From Nocardia brasiliensis IFM 10847 (GTDB taxonomy: Bacteria > Actinomycetota > Actinomycetes > Mycobacteriales > Mycobacteriaceae): a DNA stretch of 64,000 nucleotides. Below the pieces are notes generated by a model that saw only the letters and a list, made by a program, of their open reading frames with translations, did not search any database and was not told where the DNA came from. Of the stretch, positions 9,269-18,081 are shown piece after piece. Numbering within the stretch: the stretch's first letter is position 1; each line of letters begins with the position of its first letter. The stretch lies in contig NZ_BAUA01000010.1 in NCBI RefSeq assembly GCF_000710915.1, positions 42,752-106,751 on the forward strand, given 5' to 3'. The position numbers and the translations under genes are program-made.

Positions 9269-9370
9269 GGGTCCAAAGTAAAACGAATATCCGTTCTTGA
9301 CAAGCCCGGGGGCGCGTGCGACGCTCGATCCATCGAAAAAGAACGGTCATTCGATTTACGGGAGAACGTC

Positions 9371-10345
9371 ATGAACATCAACCAGCGAGCGCTCGCCATC
9401 GGTGTCGGCGCCGCTCTGCTCCAAGCGCTGATGCTGGTCGCCTTCGCCTGGCCTGCGGCCAACATCGCACCGCGTGACGTGCCGATCGCCGTCACCGGCC
9501 CCCAGGCCGACCTTGTGATCGGCAAGCTCACCGCGCACAGTCCGGACGCGTTCGAGATCTCCCGGCCCGACGACGCGGCCGCGGCCCGTGCCGCGATCGA
9601 GAACCGCGACGTGTACGGCGCGATCGTCACCGGCGACGGCCCGCCCCGGGTGCTGGTCGCCTCCGCCGCGAGTCCCGCTGTGGCGCAACAGCTCACGCAG
9701 ATCGGCCAGCAGATGTCCGCCGGTACGGCGGCGCCGGTGGAGGATGTGGTGGCCGCCGACGCCGACGATCCGCGCGGCGCCGCGTTCGGCGCGATGGTGC
9801 TGCCGCTGGTGATGTCCGGCCTCGCGGCGGGTGTCCTGCTCAGCCTGCTGATCCCCGCCTTCGGCGCAAAAGCGTTGGGACTGGGCACCTTCGGTGTGGT
9901 CGGCGGCCTGCTCAGCATGGAGATCGTGCACGGGTGGATGTCGGTGATCCCCGGTTCCTACCTGGTGCTGTCCGCGGTCGCCGGGCTCGCCTCGTTCGCG
10001 GTGGCGGGCGCTGTCGTCGGGCTCGCCGCCGTCATCGGCCGGGCGGGCATCGGGATCGCCGCCCTCACCCTGCTGCTCATCGGCAACCCGTTCTCCGCGG
10101 CCACCTCGGCCCCCGAACTCCTACCGCAGCCGTGGGGCGCGATCGGCCAGCTCCTCCCGCCCGGTGCCGCCGCCTCCCTGTTCCGCTCGGTCGCCTACTT
10201 CGACGGCGCCGCCGCCACGGGACCCCTTGCGGTCCTGCTGATCTGGGCCGCCGCCGGTCTGGCACTGCTCGCCCTGGCCGCCCTTCGCCCGCGCTCCGCG
10301 GCTGAACCGGCAGGCCCGGCGCCCGTTCCTGCCGCCGTGGGCTGA
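9371..10345 (+). CDS. integral membrane protein, ABC-2/YhgE-Pip-like
   Basis: 324 aa from the ATG at 9371 with GGGAGAACGTC upstream. The first membrane helix (ALLQALMLVAFAWP) is followed by a roughly 130-residue extracytoplasmic domain (DVPIAVTGPQADLVIGKL...) of the kind seen in YhgE/Pip and ABC-2 permeases. A C-terminal block of five helices follows, including AVAGLASFAVAGAVVGLAAVIG. Likely an efflux-associated membrane protein controlled by the divergent TetR. No ATPase is encoded next to it. Confidence 0.75.
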   Translation: MNINQRALAIGVGAALLQALMLVAFAWPAANIAPRDVPIAVTGPQADLVIGKLTAHSPDAFEISRPDDAAAARAAIENRDVYGAIVTGDGPPRVLVASAASPAVAQQLTQIGQQMSAGTAAPVEDVVAADADDPRGAAFGAMVLPLVMSGLAAGVLLSLLIPAFGAKALGLGTFGVVGGLLSMEIVHGWMSVIPGSYLVLSAVAGLASFAVAGAVVGLAAVIGRAGIGIAALTLLLIGNPFSAATSAPELLPQPWGAIGQLLPPGAAASLFRSVAYFDGAAATGPLAVLLIWAAAGLALLALAALRPRSAAEPAGPAPVPAAVG

Positions 10346-10351
10346 AGTCCG

Positions 10352-10395
10352 AAACGGGATATGAGGGCGCAAGGATGCGCCCTCATATCCCGTTT
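10352..10395. terminator. 20-bp perfect hairpin terminator between convergent genes
   Basis: Arms at 10352-10371 and 10376-10395 are perfectly complementary with a four-base AGGA loop. It lies between the stops of the convergent genes ending at 10345 and 10403, so it can serve both strands. It lacks a U tract, as is common in actinobacteria. Confidence 0.9.
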
Positions 10396-10402
10396 GCAGG
10401 TG

Positions 10403-11167
10403 CTAGTAGGATTTGCATTCGCCGTTCGAATCGGCGTTGCACGCCCACTTGTCCTGATACTTCTCCGGCTGCGACTGCTTCGCCTCCGCGATCTTCTCCG
10501 GCGTCAAGCCGACCCAACTCCGGAAGTTTTCGGCATAGTCCTTGGCGAACTCGTCGGCGTCCGCCCTGTCGTCGGCGTCCATCTCCGCATACTTTCGCCC
10601 AGCGTCCTCCTCGGCCGCAGCTTTGGCCAGTTCGGCAATGATCCGCTCGACGTCCTCCGGCGACTCACGCAGGCTGAGGTCCACATTGTTCTGCAGTTTC
10701 CGGGTGAAGAAATCGGCCATGCCGTCCTCGGTCGCGCAGCACGATTTGACTACGCCTTTGTTGTCCACGACAACCCTTTTCATCGCCTTGGCGAAGTAGT
10801 CCTGGTCCTCGCACACCTTCTGCCGGGTTCGCGGGTTGAACACCGAATTATCGTTGTCGTAGACCCCGAAGTAGACCTGGTGGTCTAGTCGGCCACCGTC
10901 GACCATGTGCACCGCGGTCGAGAACAGTTTGATGTTGCCGCTGGTCGTGTAGGGTGCCTCGTCCTGGATCTTCGTGTACTCCGCGTACCACGCCCGGCTG
11001 CGCTCGGCCTTGCCGTCGTCCTGACAGGCGAAGGCGAGAATGAACTTCGCGATCTCGAGTTCTTGTTCGTCGGTGAAGGCATGGGCTGATCCCACTCCGC
11101 CGCCGATGATCAATGCCGCCGAAACTCCGATCGTGCAGACGGATTGCCAGAACCTGAGCAACGACAT
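10403..11167 (-). CDS. secreted hypothetical protein
   Basis: 254 aa from the ATG at 11167, with a strong GAGGAGG site upstream. A signal peptide (LLRFWQSVCTIGVSAALIIGGGVGSAHAF) ends at an AHA cleavage site. The mature part is acidic and rich in charged helices, with five Cys residues including CCATEDG and a C-terminal CNADSNGECKSY. A Gln/Glu/Asp-rich helical segment spans about residues 165-215. I recognise no family; an extracytoplasmic role is all that can be said. Confidence 0.75.
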   Translation of the reverse strand: MSLLRFWQSVCTIGVSAALIIGGGVGSAHAFTDEQELEIAKFILAFACQDDGKAERSRAWYAEYTKIQDEAPYTTSGNIKLFSTAVHMVDGGRLDHQVYFGVYDNDNSVFNPRTRQKVCEDQDYFAKAMKRVVVDNKGVVKSCCATEDGMADFFTRKLQNNVDLSLRESPEDVERIIAELAKAAAEEDAGRKYAEMDADDRADADEFAKDYAENFRSWVGLTPEKIAEAKQSQPEKYQDKWACNADSNGECKSY

Positions 11168-11339
11168 CGATGTCCTCCTCGGTGGTCCGCGGGACATCGA
11201 GCCGTCGACCGTAGCCGTACTCGAGGCCTCGCCGTGTCATCTGGGAATGGAACGGGTTATCAGCTCATCGATCCAGCTACTCGGATCCGTGTCAGTCTAG
11301 GAAAGTTCTCGGTGGAAACAGCGCAGCGACAGGCGCGAT

Positions 11340-12305
11340 TCAGTCGACGGTAAAAGGTAAAGTCGGTGCGGTGGCCGCGCCTTCGGCCTTCTGGTTGTTG
11401 TAGGTGAGGACGTAGTTGCCGGTCGCGGGGGCGGGGACGACGAAGACGACGTAGTTCTTCGGGTTGTCGATGGTCTTGCCCGCGTCGAGTAGTTCGTTGA
11501 TCTGCCCACGGTCGTCGGCGACGACGGTTTTGCCGTCCGGGGTCTGCAAGGAGAAATACTCGGTGAAGATATTCGTGCCGCCCGCGGCGATCCCCGGGCC
11601 GCCGCTGATTTTGACGCGCAGCGCGAGTTCGTTCTTGCCGTGCTCGTTCTTGGCGTAACTGGGGGCGAGCTTGCCTCCGGTCACCTCGATCGTGGTCTGG
11701 TCCTGCACCAGCGTTCCGGTGACGGGCAGCGTCTTCGGTTGCACGCTCTCGACCTTGCCCGCGGCACTGAGCGGAATCTTGGTCTGGTTGTCCGAGGCCT
11801 GGCCGTAGACCACGGTCATCGTGTCGAGCAGATGCTCGGCGTCCTCAGCGGACTTGACCGGCGTGGTCACCGAGCCCTTGGCCGATCCGTTGCCGGGCAC
11901 CGTCGGGTTGTCCCAGCTCGCCCCGCCGTCGACCTCGGTGCCGACCAGCAGCGAGGTGTTGTTGCTCATCGTCTTGTTGTCCAGCGTGGTGTTCTTGTAG
12001 GTGATGTCGATCAGCACCTTCGCGCCGCCGAACTCGTCCGGCACGACCGTGGCCTTGTCGACGGTGATGTCGAAGCCCTCGAACCAGCCGGTCTTGCCGA
12101 CGGTGCGCACCGTCGCCTGGGCCGCGCTACCCGGCGAACCGGTCGCGGCCACGCTGGTGGGCGGCGTGCCGGAAGCCGGTGTGGCCGTCCCGTTTTTGTC
12201 GTTGCACGCCGTCAGCGCGAGCGCGGCGGCGCTGAGCAACGCGGCCGCCGCTGCGGTGGTACGCAGCCGCGCGGGAACTACGGATGAGATCGGGGTCGAG
12301 CGCAC
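11340..12305 (-). CDS. putative lipoprotein
   Basis: 321 aa with a GTG start. The lipobox LTAC at residues 31-34 follows a hydrophobic signal (RTTAAAAALLSAAALA), so the mature protein should be lipidated and anchored outside the membrane. A Thr/Ser/Pro-rich linker follows. The rest is beta-rich, with two probable Ig-like (DUF4352-type) segments: WFEGFDITVDKATVVPDEFGG and LTYNNQKAEGAATAPTLPFTVD near the end. Function unknown. Confidence 0.8.
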   Translation of the reverse strand: MRSTPISSVVPARLRTTAAAAALLSAAALALTACNDKNGTATPASGTPPTSVAATGSPGSAAQATVRTVGKTGWFEGFDITVDKATVVPDEFGGAKVLIDITYKNTTLDNKTMSNNTSLLVGTEVDGGASWDNPTVPGNGSAKGSVTTPVKSAEDAEHLLDTMTVVYGQASDNQTKIPLSAAGKVESVQPKTLPVTGTLVQDQTTIEVTGGKLAPSYAKNEHGKNELALRVKISGGPGIAAGGTNIFTEYFSLQTPDGKTVVADDRGQINELLDAGKTIDNPKNYVVFVVPAPATGNYVLTYNNQKAEGAATAPTLPFTVD

Positions 12306-12441
12306 GCTGCCTCCAGAAGATGGGCGAAACCCAGAGCGCGATGCCCGGGTCGGCCGGGCGTTGCTGGGTTCGCGTTGAAATCTGCCGGTGCAAGCGCGGT
12401 GTTAACCAGAGACCGGTCCGCTCAACGGACCGCGGGCCCGA

Positions 12442-12888
12442 TCAGTGCGTGGCCGAGCCGTCGCCGTTGCCCGCCGACTTGCAGGAGCGGCAGGTGCCGA
12501 AGACCTCCATGGTGTGGCTGACTTCGGTGAAGCCGTGTTCGCTCGCGATCGCGTCGGCCCACGATTCCACGGTCGGGCCCTTCACCTCGACGGTGCGCCC
12601 GCAGTGCCGGCAGACCAGATGATGGTGGTGGCCGGTGGAACACTGCCGGTAGACGGATTCGCCGGTGTCGGTACGCAATACGTCGACCATGCCCGCGTCG
12701 GCCAGCGATTGCAGGGTGCGGTACACCGTCGTCAGGCCGATGCCCTCGCCGCGTTTGCGCAACTCGTCGTGCAATTCCTGGGCGGAACGGAACTCCTCGA
12801 TATCACCCAGCAGCGCCGCGATCGCGCTGCGCTGCCGGGTACTGCGGATGCCGACCGGCTTCTGCGGTACGACCGTGTTGTCTGGCAC
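12442..12888 (-). CDS. zur: zinc uptake regulator, Fur family
   Basis: 148 aa, GTG start. Winged helix: TRQRSAIAALLGDIEEFRSAQELH...GIGLTTVYRTLQSLADAG. The dimerisation domain carries the regulatory site (YRQCSTGHHHHLVCRHCGRTVEV) and structural zinc cysteines CRHC and CRSC. It represses high-affinity zinc uptake when zinc is plentiful. It lies three bases downstream of smtB, the same pair as Rv2358-Rv2359 in M. tuberculosis, where SmtB controls the operon. Zur rather than Fur is inferred from this context. Confidence 0.92.
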   Translation of the reverse strand: MPDNTVVPQKPVGIRSTRQRSAIAALLGDIEEFRSAQELHDELRKRGEGIGLTTVYRTLQSLADAGMVDVLRTDTGESVYRQCSTGHHHHLVCRHCGRTVEVKGPTVESWADAIASEHGFTEVSHTMEVFGTCRSCKSAGNGDGSATH

Positions 12889-12891
12889 GAA

Positions 12892-13242
12892 TCACCCTTC
12901 CTCGGCGTGCGCGACGGCGTCGACGACAATATGCGCGAGGTGGTCGTCGACGAGTTCGTAGAGCACCTCGCGACCGGACCGCTCGCCGTGGACGACGCCC
13001 GCGGACTTGAGGATGCGCAGATGCTGGCTCACCAGCGGCTGGGTGACACCGAGCGCATCGACCAGTTCGTGCACACAGCGCGGCGACTCGCGCAGTTGCA
13101 GCACAATGGCGATGCGGACGGGTGCGGCGAGGGCGCGCAGCAGTTCGCCCGCGTCCTCCAGGACGTTGCGCGCCGGTACCGGTGCCGGCGCGGGCGAGCG
13201 GTACGGGTTGTGCGGATGCGCCGCGGCAGTCTCGGTGGTCAT
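12892..13242 (-). CDS. smtB: ArsR/SmtB family zinc-responsive repressor
   Basis: 116 aa winged-helix repressor. HTH: LVDALGVTQPLVSQHLRILKSAGVVHGERSGREVLYEL. The last helix contains DDHLAHIVVDAVAHAEE, with Asp, His and His-x-x-Glu ligands matching the alpha5 zinc site of SmtB-type proteins. Zinc binding would release the promoter and allow transcription of smtB-zur. A palindromic operator lies 35-58 bases upstream of the ATG. Confidence 0.92.
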   Translation of the reverse strand: MTTETAAAHPHNPYRSPAPAPVPARNVLEDAGELLRALAAPVRIAIVLQLRESPRCVHELVDALGVTQPLVSQHLRILKSAGVVHGERSGREVLYELVDDHLAHIVVDAVAHAEEG

Positions 13243-13276
13243 GTCACCAACTCCTTATTGGAAAGCGATCCCATTT

Positions 13277-13300
13277 TGATATGCACAGTTGCGCATGTCA
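13277..13300. promoter_or_regulatory. SmtB-type operator in the smtB-glyS intergenic region
   Basis: 24-base imperfect palindrome TGATATGCACAG/TTGCGCATGTCA. Nine of twelve positions per arm are complementary and the other three are transitions. Spacing and the ATGC/GCAT core fit ArsR/SmtB operators. It lies between the divergent smtB (start 13242) and glyS (start 13423), so autoregulation is the likely role. Confidence 0.7.
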
Positions 13301-13422
13301 AACGGGCGCGCCGAACGGTGCTGGTGCCGCGGCGATGCCCGTGCGGTGGAAACTCTGTTGGGCAGGGCCGATAGGCTGTGGGCGAGGTCTGATCGGACCC
13401 GACTGAATCCGACTCGTAGTGG

Positions 13423-14829
13423 ATGGAGAATTCTCGAGTGGCACCCAAGTCGAAGGTGGACACCGTTGCCAACCTCGCCAAGCGCCGGGGTCTGGTGTAC
13501 CCGAGCGGTGAGATCTACGGAGGCACCAAATCGGCATGGGACTACGGTCCCCTGGGTGTCGAGCTCAAGGAGAACATCAAACGGCAATGGTGGCGTTCGA
13601 TGGTCACCAGCCGCGAGGACATCGTCGGTCTCGACTCGTCGGTGATCCTGCCGCGCCAGGTGTGGGTGGCTTCCGGCCACGTCGGCGTGTTCAACGACCC
13701 GCTGGTCGAATGCCTCAACTGCCACCACCGCTTCCGGCAGGACCACCTGCAGGAGGCCTACGCGCTCAAGAACAAGATCGACGACCCGGACACGGTGTCG
13801 ATGGAGTTGCTCGCGTGCCCGAACTGCGGCACCGTCGGCAAGTGGACCGAGCCGCGCGACTTCAACATGATGTTGAAGACCTACCTCGGCCCGATCGAGT
13901 CCGAGGAAGGCCTGCACTACCTGCGCCCGGAAACCGCGCAGGGCATCTTCGTCAACTTCGCGAACGTGATGACCACCGCGCGCAAGAAGCCGCCGTTCGG
14001 CATCGCGCAGATCGGCAAGAGCTTCCGCAACGAGATCACCCCCGGCAACTTCATCTTCCGCACCCGCGAGTTCGAGCAGATGGAGATGGAGTTCTTCGTC
14101 AAGCCCGGCGAAGACGCCGAATGGCACAAGTACTGGATCGAGACCCGTTTCTCCTGGTACACCGATCTGGGCATCAACCCGGACAACCTGCGGCTCTACG
14201 AGCACCCGAAGGAAAAGCTGTCGCATTACTCGGCAGGCACCACCGATATCGAGTACCGCTTCGGCTTCCAGGGCAACGAGTGGGGTGAGCTGGAAGGCAT
14301 CGCCAACCGCACCGACTACGACCTGAAGACGCACTCCGAGCACTCGGGCACCGAGCTCAGTTTCTTCGACCAGACCACCAACGAGCGCTACATCCCGTAC
14401 GTGATCGAGCCCGCGGCCGGCCTGACTCGCTCGCTGATGGCCTTCCTGGTCGACGCCTACGCCGAGGACGAGGCGCCGAATGCCAAGGGCGGCGTGGACA
14501 CCCGCACCGTGCTGCGGCTGGACCGCAGGCTGTCTCCGGTCAAGGCTGCCGTGCTGCCGCTGTCGCGCAACGCGGACCTGACGCCGAAGGCGAAAGACCT
14601 TGCGGCACAGCTGCGGCGGAATTGGAACGTGGAGTTCGACGACGCGGGCGCGATCGGCCGGCGCTACCGCCGTCAGGACGAAATCGGCACCCCGTTCTGC
14701 ATCACCGTCGATTTCGACACGCTCGAGGATCAGGCGGTGACCATCCGGGAACGGGATTCGATGACCCAGGAGCGGATCGCGCTGGACAAGGTCGAGGGCT
14801 ACCTGGCCCAGCATCTGCTGGGCTCCTGA
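13423..14829 (+). CDS. glyS: glycyl-tRNA synthetase, class II dimeric type
   Basis: 468 aa, close to the 463 aa of mycobacterial GlyS. Class II motifs: [15 protein letters not shown] (motif 1 region), [23 protein letters not shown] (motif 2) and [13 protein letters not shown] (motif 3). A Cys cluster CLNCHHRF...CPNCG at about residues 98-130 forms a zinc-binding insertion; I do not recall these cysteines in the M. tuberculosis enzyme. The C-terminal anticodon-binding domain starts near residue 365. An in-frame GTG at 13438 is an alternative start. It charges tRNA-Gly. Confidence 0.96.
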   Translation: MENSRVAPKSKVDTVANLAKRRGLVYPSGEIYGGTKSAWDYGPLGVELKENIKRQWWRSMVTSREDIVGLDSSVILPRQVWVASGHVGVFNDPLVECLNCHHRFRQDHLQEAYALKNKIDDPDTVSMELLACPNCGTVGKWTEPRDFNMMLKTYLGPIESEEGLHYLRPETAQGIFVNFANVMTTARKKPPFGIAQIGKSFRNEITPGNFIFRTREFEQMEMEFFVKPGEDAEWHKYWIETRFSWYTDLGINPDNLRLYEHPKEKLSHYSAGTTDIEYRFGFQGNEWGELEGIANRTDYDLKTHSEHSGTELSFFDQTTNERYIPYVIEPAAGLTRSLMAFLVDAYAEDEAPNAKGGVDTRTVLRLDRRLSPVKAAVLPLSRNADLTPKAKDLAAQLRRNWNVEFDDAGAIGRRYRRQDEIGTPFCITVDFDTLEDQAVTIRERDSMTQERIALDKVEGYLAQHLLGS

Positions 14830-14841
14830 GCCTTTCGCGAC

Positions 14842-14887
14842 ACGACGAACGACCCGTGCCGATCAGCCGGCGCGGGTCGTTCGTCGT
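14842..14887. terminator. 20-bp hairpin terminator after glyS
   Basis: Arms 14842-14861 and 14868-14887 pair over 20 bases with one G-T wobble and a six-base loop. It sits between the convergent stops of glyS and the DUF1707 gene and should terminate both. Confidence 0.9.
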
Positions 14888-15337
14888 TCAGTGACTCGGC
14901 GGCAACGGCGGGGTCGGCGGAGTCGGCGGCAGCGGCGGCCGCTCCGATTCGGACCCGTTGCCGCGCACCGTGATTCCGATCGCCGTCGGGATGAGCAGGG
15001 CGCAACCCCACGGCACCGCCACCCAGAACGGCCAGAAGTACCCCAAACCGGTGGCCGCCCAGATCAACAGGCAGAGCATGTTCACGAATACCCACGGGGT
15101 CCACATTATGACCACCCACTGCGGCACCCGGTTCGACACGGCCGCGCGCGTATTGCGTTGCGTCGGCAGGTCGGCCAGCACCGGCGTCAGCTCGCCGTAG
15201 GTCTTCGCGGCGTACACCTGCTGCACCCGGTCGTCGAATTCGTGCAGGCTCAACCTGCCCTCGTTCATCGCCAGACGCAGTTGTTCGACGATCTTCTCGC
15301 GGTCCGCGTCAGAGGCCCGCACGTGCTCCACTCCCAC
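14888..15337 (-). CDS. DUF1707 and 2TM-domain membrane protein
   Basis: 149 aa. Residues 5-60 are a DUF1707 (SHOCT-like) domain: RASDADREKIVEQLRLAMNEGRLSLHEFDDRVQQVYAAKTYGEL. Two membrane helices follow at about 75-120 (WVFVNMLCLLIWAATGLGYFWPFW and GCALLIPTAIGITV). The tail is a proline-rich PPLPPTPPTPPLPP segment. Common in actinobacteria, function unknown. Its stop codon abuts the terminator hairpin. Confidence 0.88.
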   Translation of the reverse strand: MGVEHVRASDADREKIVEQLRLAMNEGRLSLHEFDDRVQQVYAAKTYGELTPVLADLPTQRNTRAAVSNRVPQWVVIMWTPWVFVNMLCLLIWAATGLGYFWPFWVAVPWGCALLIPTAIGITVRGNGSESERPPLPPTPPTPPLPPSH

Positions 15338-15391
15338 GACAGTCAGCGTAAGACGTGGCGCGCCGACTGTGCACCACTTGGTCTGGTGTGG

Positions 15392-16033
15392 TCAGCGGGG
15401 GACGTCCCAGAACGCGAGCTCGTGCCGCATACCCTCCAGGAACAGGGCCTCGGCCCGGGTCGGGTCCGCACCCGCCTCGTCGATCATCTGGGCGATGCGG
15501 CGGGTGAGATCGGCGAAGCCGGGGTCGGCGTAGGTGTCGACCCAGCGGCGGTAGCGCGGTTCGGCGGGCGGGTTCTCGGCGAGCCGCGCGCCCAGGTTCG
15601 AATAGCCCCACATGCACGGGTAGAGGGCGGCCAAACCCTCGGCGTAGTCGGCCGCGGACTCCAGCAGGAATGACGTATATGCCGTGCAGGCAACGCCTTT
15701 GGTGGCGCCGTCGAGGTCGGCGCCGAACTCCGCGGCCAGCGAGCGGTGCAGCGCCAGTTCGTCGTGGTAGGTGGCGTGCGCCAGATCCACCAGGTCGGCG
15801 AGGTGGGCCGACGGCGCCTGCCAGGCCAGGCGGCTGAACACCCGGACGTAGTCGAGCAGGAAGAGGTAGTCCTGCTCGAGCCAGGATCGGAAGATCGGCT
15901 CGGGCAGATCGCCCTTGGCGATCCCGGCCACGGTGGGATGCGTGAGCTGATGCTCGACCAGCGGGCGGCCGAGTTCTTCCAGATGCGCGGCAAGACTCAT
16001 GCCGACCAGTCTTGCGTACTCCGCGGTTTGCAC
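15392..16033 (-). CDS. tenA: TenA/THI-4 family protein (aminopyrimidine aminohydrolase-like)
   Basis: 213 aa (202 if it begins at the Met at 16000). All-helical TenA fold with its usual landmarks: FRSWLEQDYLFLLDY, HATYHDELALH, CTAYTSFLLE with the catalytic Cys position, YPCMWGYSNLG, and the C-terminal LFLEGMRHELAFWD with the conserved Glu. TenA enzymes salvage the pyrimidine half of degraded thiamine. No other thiamine gene is adjacent. The upstream start would overlap the divergent acyltransferase region by a few bases. Confidence 0.88.
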   Translation of the reverse strand: MQTAEYARLVGMSLAAHLEELGRPLVEHQLTHPTVAGIAKGDLPEPIFRSWLEQDYLFLLDYVRVFSRLAWQAPSAHLADLVDLAHATYHDELALHRSLAAEFGADLDGATKGVACTAYTSFLLESAADYAEGLAALYPCMWGYSNLGARLAENPPAEPRYRRWVDTYADPGFADLTRRIAQMIDEAGADPTRAEALFLEGMRHELAFWDVPR

Positions 16034-16062
16034 CCGCGCGGGTGTTGCCGCACGCTTGCGAG

Positions 16063-17397
16063 GTGTTGCGGGATGAGGATGCGGTGGTGCGGGTGCTGGC
16101 GCCGTCGGAACAGCGATTCGTACGGCACGGCACGTACACGGGGCGCTCGGTGTCGGTGGCGGGAGCGGTGGACAGCGCGGCGGTGCAAGGGGCGTTCGCC
16201 GCGCTGCAGGCCAGGTATCCGGTGATCACCTGCCGGATCGGCGAAGACGAAGAGGGGACCGGATACCTACTGCGACCGGGAGATTCGCCGGTCGGGGCGA
16301 CGGTGTCCGACGGGGACGTCGAGACGATCGGGTTGCCCGTGACGCCGCTCGACCCCGGAACTCAGCTCGCTTACCTCGATGTGGTGGTGTCCGGCGAAGA
16401 CCGTTGGCGGCTCACGCTGTTCGCGCATCACAGCGTCGCGGACGCCGGGCACTGTGTCGAACTGCTCGCCCGATTCTGGGACTACTACACCGGCCTCGTC
16501 GAAGGAACACCGGTGGCCGGTGCGCCGCATGACTATCCGCGGCCGTTGGAATGGCATGTGGCGCAACGGGGGATCGTGGCGGGGGCGGTGTCCGGTTTCG
16601 AGGCCGTCACGCGGCCGCTGCCGCTGCCCGCCGCCATCGAGGCCGCGGGTCCTGCGGACGCCTGCGGCGCCGGAGCGGTGACCATCCGGCCGTCCGGATC
16701 CGCGGGCGCGGTGCCCAGCTCCCTTGCCCGCCCCTTGCGGACCCGCCTCGACGCGGCGGTCACGGCGCGGATCGTGGCACTCGGGCGGCATCGCGGGGTG
16801 AGCGTGAACGGGTTGGTCACCGCGGCGCTGTTGCGCGCGTTCGCGTCCGGAATCACCGATGCCGCAACCGGTCCGGTGCCGCTCGGCTGTCTGTATCCGG
16901 TGGATATGCGTGCCAGGCTGGTGCCGAAGGTAGCGCCCGGGGACGGCACCAACATGGCGGGGCTCGCGTCGTTCGCCGCCGAGATCGACCTGTCGGCGAG
17001 CGTCCTCGACCTGGGCGGGCGGATCGCGCAGCAGTTGCGGGCCGACCTGGCCGCGGGCATCGTGCAACAGTCGGTGCTGCATTTCCCGGATTTCTTCGGG
17101 GACAAGCGGATCCACTCCCTGGCCGGTCACGTCGCGGTGACGAACACCGGCGCGGTCCCGCCGTTCCGGACCCCGGCCGGCCTGGAACTCACCGATTACG
17201 AGATCGTCTACCTCTCGGCCCATCCGCGCCCGTCCACCGGAGCCTCGGCCGCCGTGACCTTCCTCGTCTACACCTTCCACGGCACACTGACGATCGGCCT
17301 GCTGGGCGGCGGCCCTGAGGCGAATCGACTGCTCGATGCGGTGCGTCAGGAACTGCTCGCGCTGTCCAGCGAGACGATCGTCAGCGAGGACCGGTAG
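16063..17397 (+). CDS. condensation-domain acyltransferase, PapA family
   Basis: About 444 aa from a GTG at 16063; an upstream ATG at 16012 is in frame but overlaps the divergent tenA. The catalytic HHxxxD motif is visible as FAHHSVADAGH at about residue 122. The domain continues with LVTAALLRAFASG and the C-terminal VYTFHGTLTIGLLGG. The length and layout are those of PapA5-like phthiocerol dimycocerosyl transferases and related actinobacterial acyltransferases, which transfer acyl chains onto hydroxyls of complex lipids. The second motif (DFGWG) is not obvious; DFFGDKR occupies roughly that place. Substrate not predictable. Confidence 0.82.
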   Translation: MLRDEDAVVRVLAPSEQRFVRHGTYTGRSVSVAGAVDSAAVQGAFAALQARYPVITCRIGEDEEGTGYLLRPGDSPVGATVSDGDVETIGLPVTPLDPGTQLAYLDVVVSGEDRWRLTLFAHHSVADAGHCVELLARFWDYYTGLVEGTPVAGAPHDYPRPLEWHVAQRGIVAGAVSGFEAVTRPLPLPAAIEAAGPADACGAGAVTIRPSGSAGAVPSSLARPLRTRLDAAVTARIVALGRHRGVSVNGLVTAALLRAFASGITDAATGPVPLGCLYPVDMRARLVPKVAPGDGTNMAGLASFAAEIDLSASVLDLGGRIAQQLRADLAAGIVQQSVLHFPDFFGDKRIHSLAGHVAVTNTGAVPPFRTPAGLELTDYEIVYLSAHPRPSTGASAAVTFLVYTFHGTLTIGLLGGGPEANRLLDAVRQELLALSSETIVSEDR

Positions 17398-17439
17398 CCG
17401 ACACGGTTCGGCCGCAGCCCCGAACGGCGCGGCACCTGC

Positions 17440-17960
17440 GCGGCCGTCCAGGTCGGCGCGGCTGCGTGGGCGCGGCTGCGTTGGGCAACGGCTGCGCGGG
17501 CAACAACGGCACCGGCAACGACGGCGCGGCGCACGTTTCGTTGCGCCGCGCACGAAATCGTCGGCGAAACAGTGCGCGGGACGCGAATCTATGCGCGGCA
17601 CGGCCGTCCAGGTCGGCGCGGCTACGCGGGTAACGACGGCGCGGGTAACGACGGCGCGGGTGACGACTGCCCGGGCAACGACTGCGTGGGCGGGGCTAGG
17701 CAGGCAACGACGGTGCGGCGCACGTTTCGTTACGCCGCGCACGAAATCGTCGGCGAATCAGTGCGCGGGACGCGAATCTATGCGCGGCGCGGCCGTCCAG
17801 GTCGGCGCGGCTACGCGGGCGACGACTGCCCGGGTAAAGACTGGGTGGGCGGGGCTAGGCAGGCAACGACGGTGCGGCGCACGTTTCGTTGCGCTGCGCA
17901 CGAAATTGTCGGCGAATCAGTGCGCGGGACGCCAATCTCTGCGCGGCGCGGGCGACCCGA
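17440..17960 (+). repeat. GC-rich direct repeat tract, three long copies with a 15-bp minisatellite
   Basis: The block starting GCACGTTTCGTT recurs at 17531, 17720 and 17879, with steps of 189 and 159 bases. Each copy also contains the element CGGCCGTCCAGGTCGGCGCG or a close variant, which also occurs alone near 17443. Inside the first copy a 15-base unit GCGGGTAACGACGGC is iterated four to five times (about 17628-17690). Both steps are multiples of three, and the tract is open on the plus strand into the downstream oxidoreductase. No ribosome site or signal supports translation; it is more likely a repeat-expanded intergenic region. Confidence 0.85.
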
Positions 17961-18081
17961 TCGTGTGCACAGCGCGCCGCCGCTGGTCGGCGTTGCTGTC
18001 GGCATCCTGTCCGGCCGGTCGGCGACCGGCCCGGGTGGCGGTCCTGTGCCCGGGCAGCGGTCCCGCACTCGGGACGGCGGG

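Noticed and set aside
13255..14814. 519-aa open frame antisense to glyS
   Set aside because: It is the GC-driven shadow of glyS on the other strand; no ribosome site and no domain.
17440..17960. CRISPR array
   Set aside because: Repeat units are long (about 160-190 bases), spacers are repeated too, and there are no cas genes.
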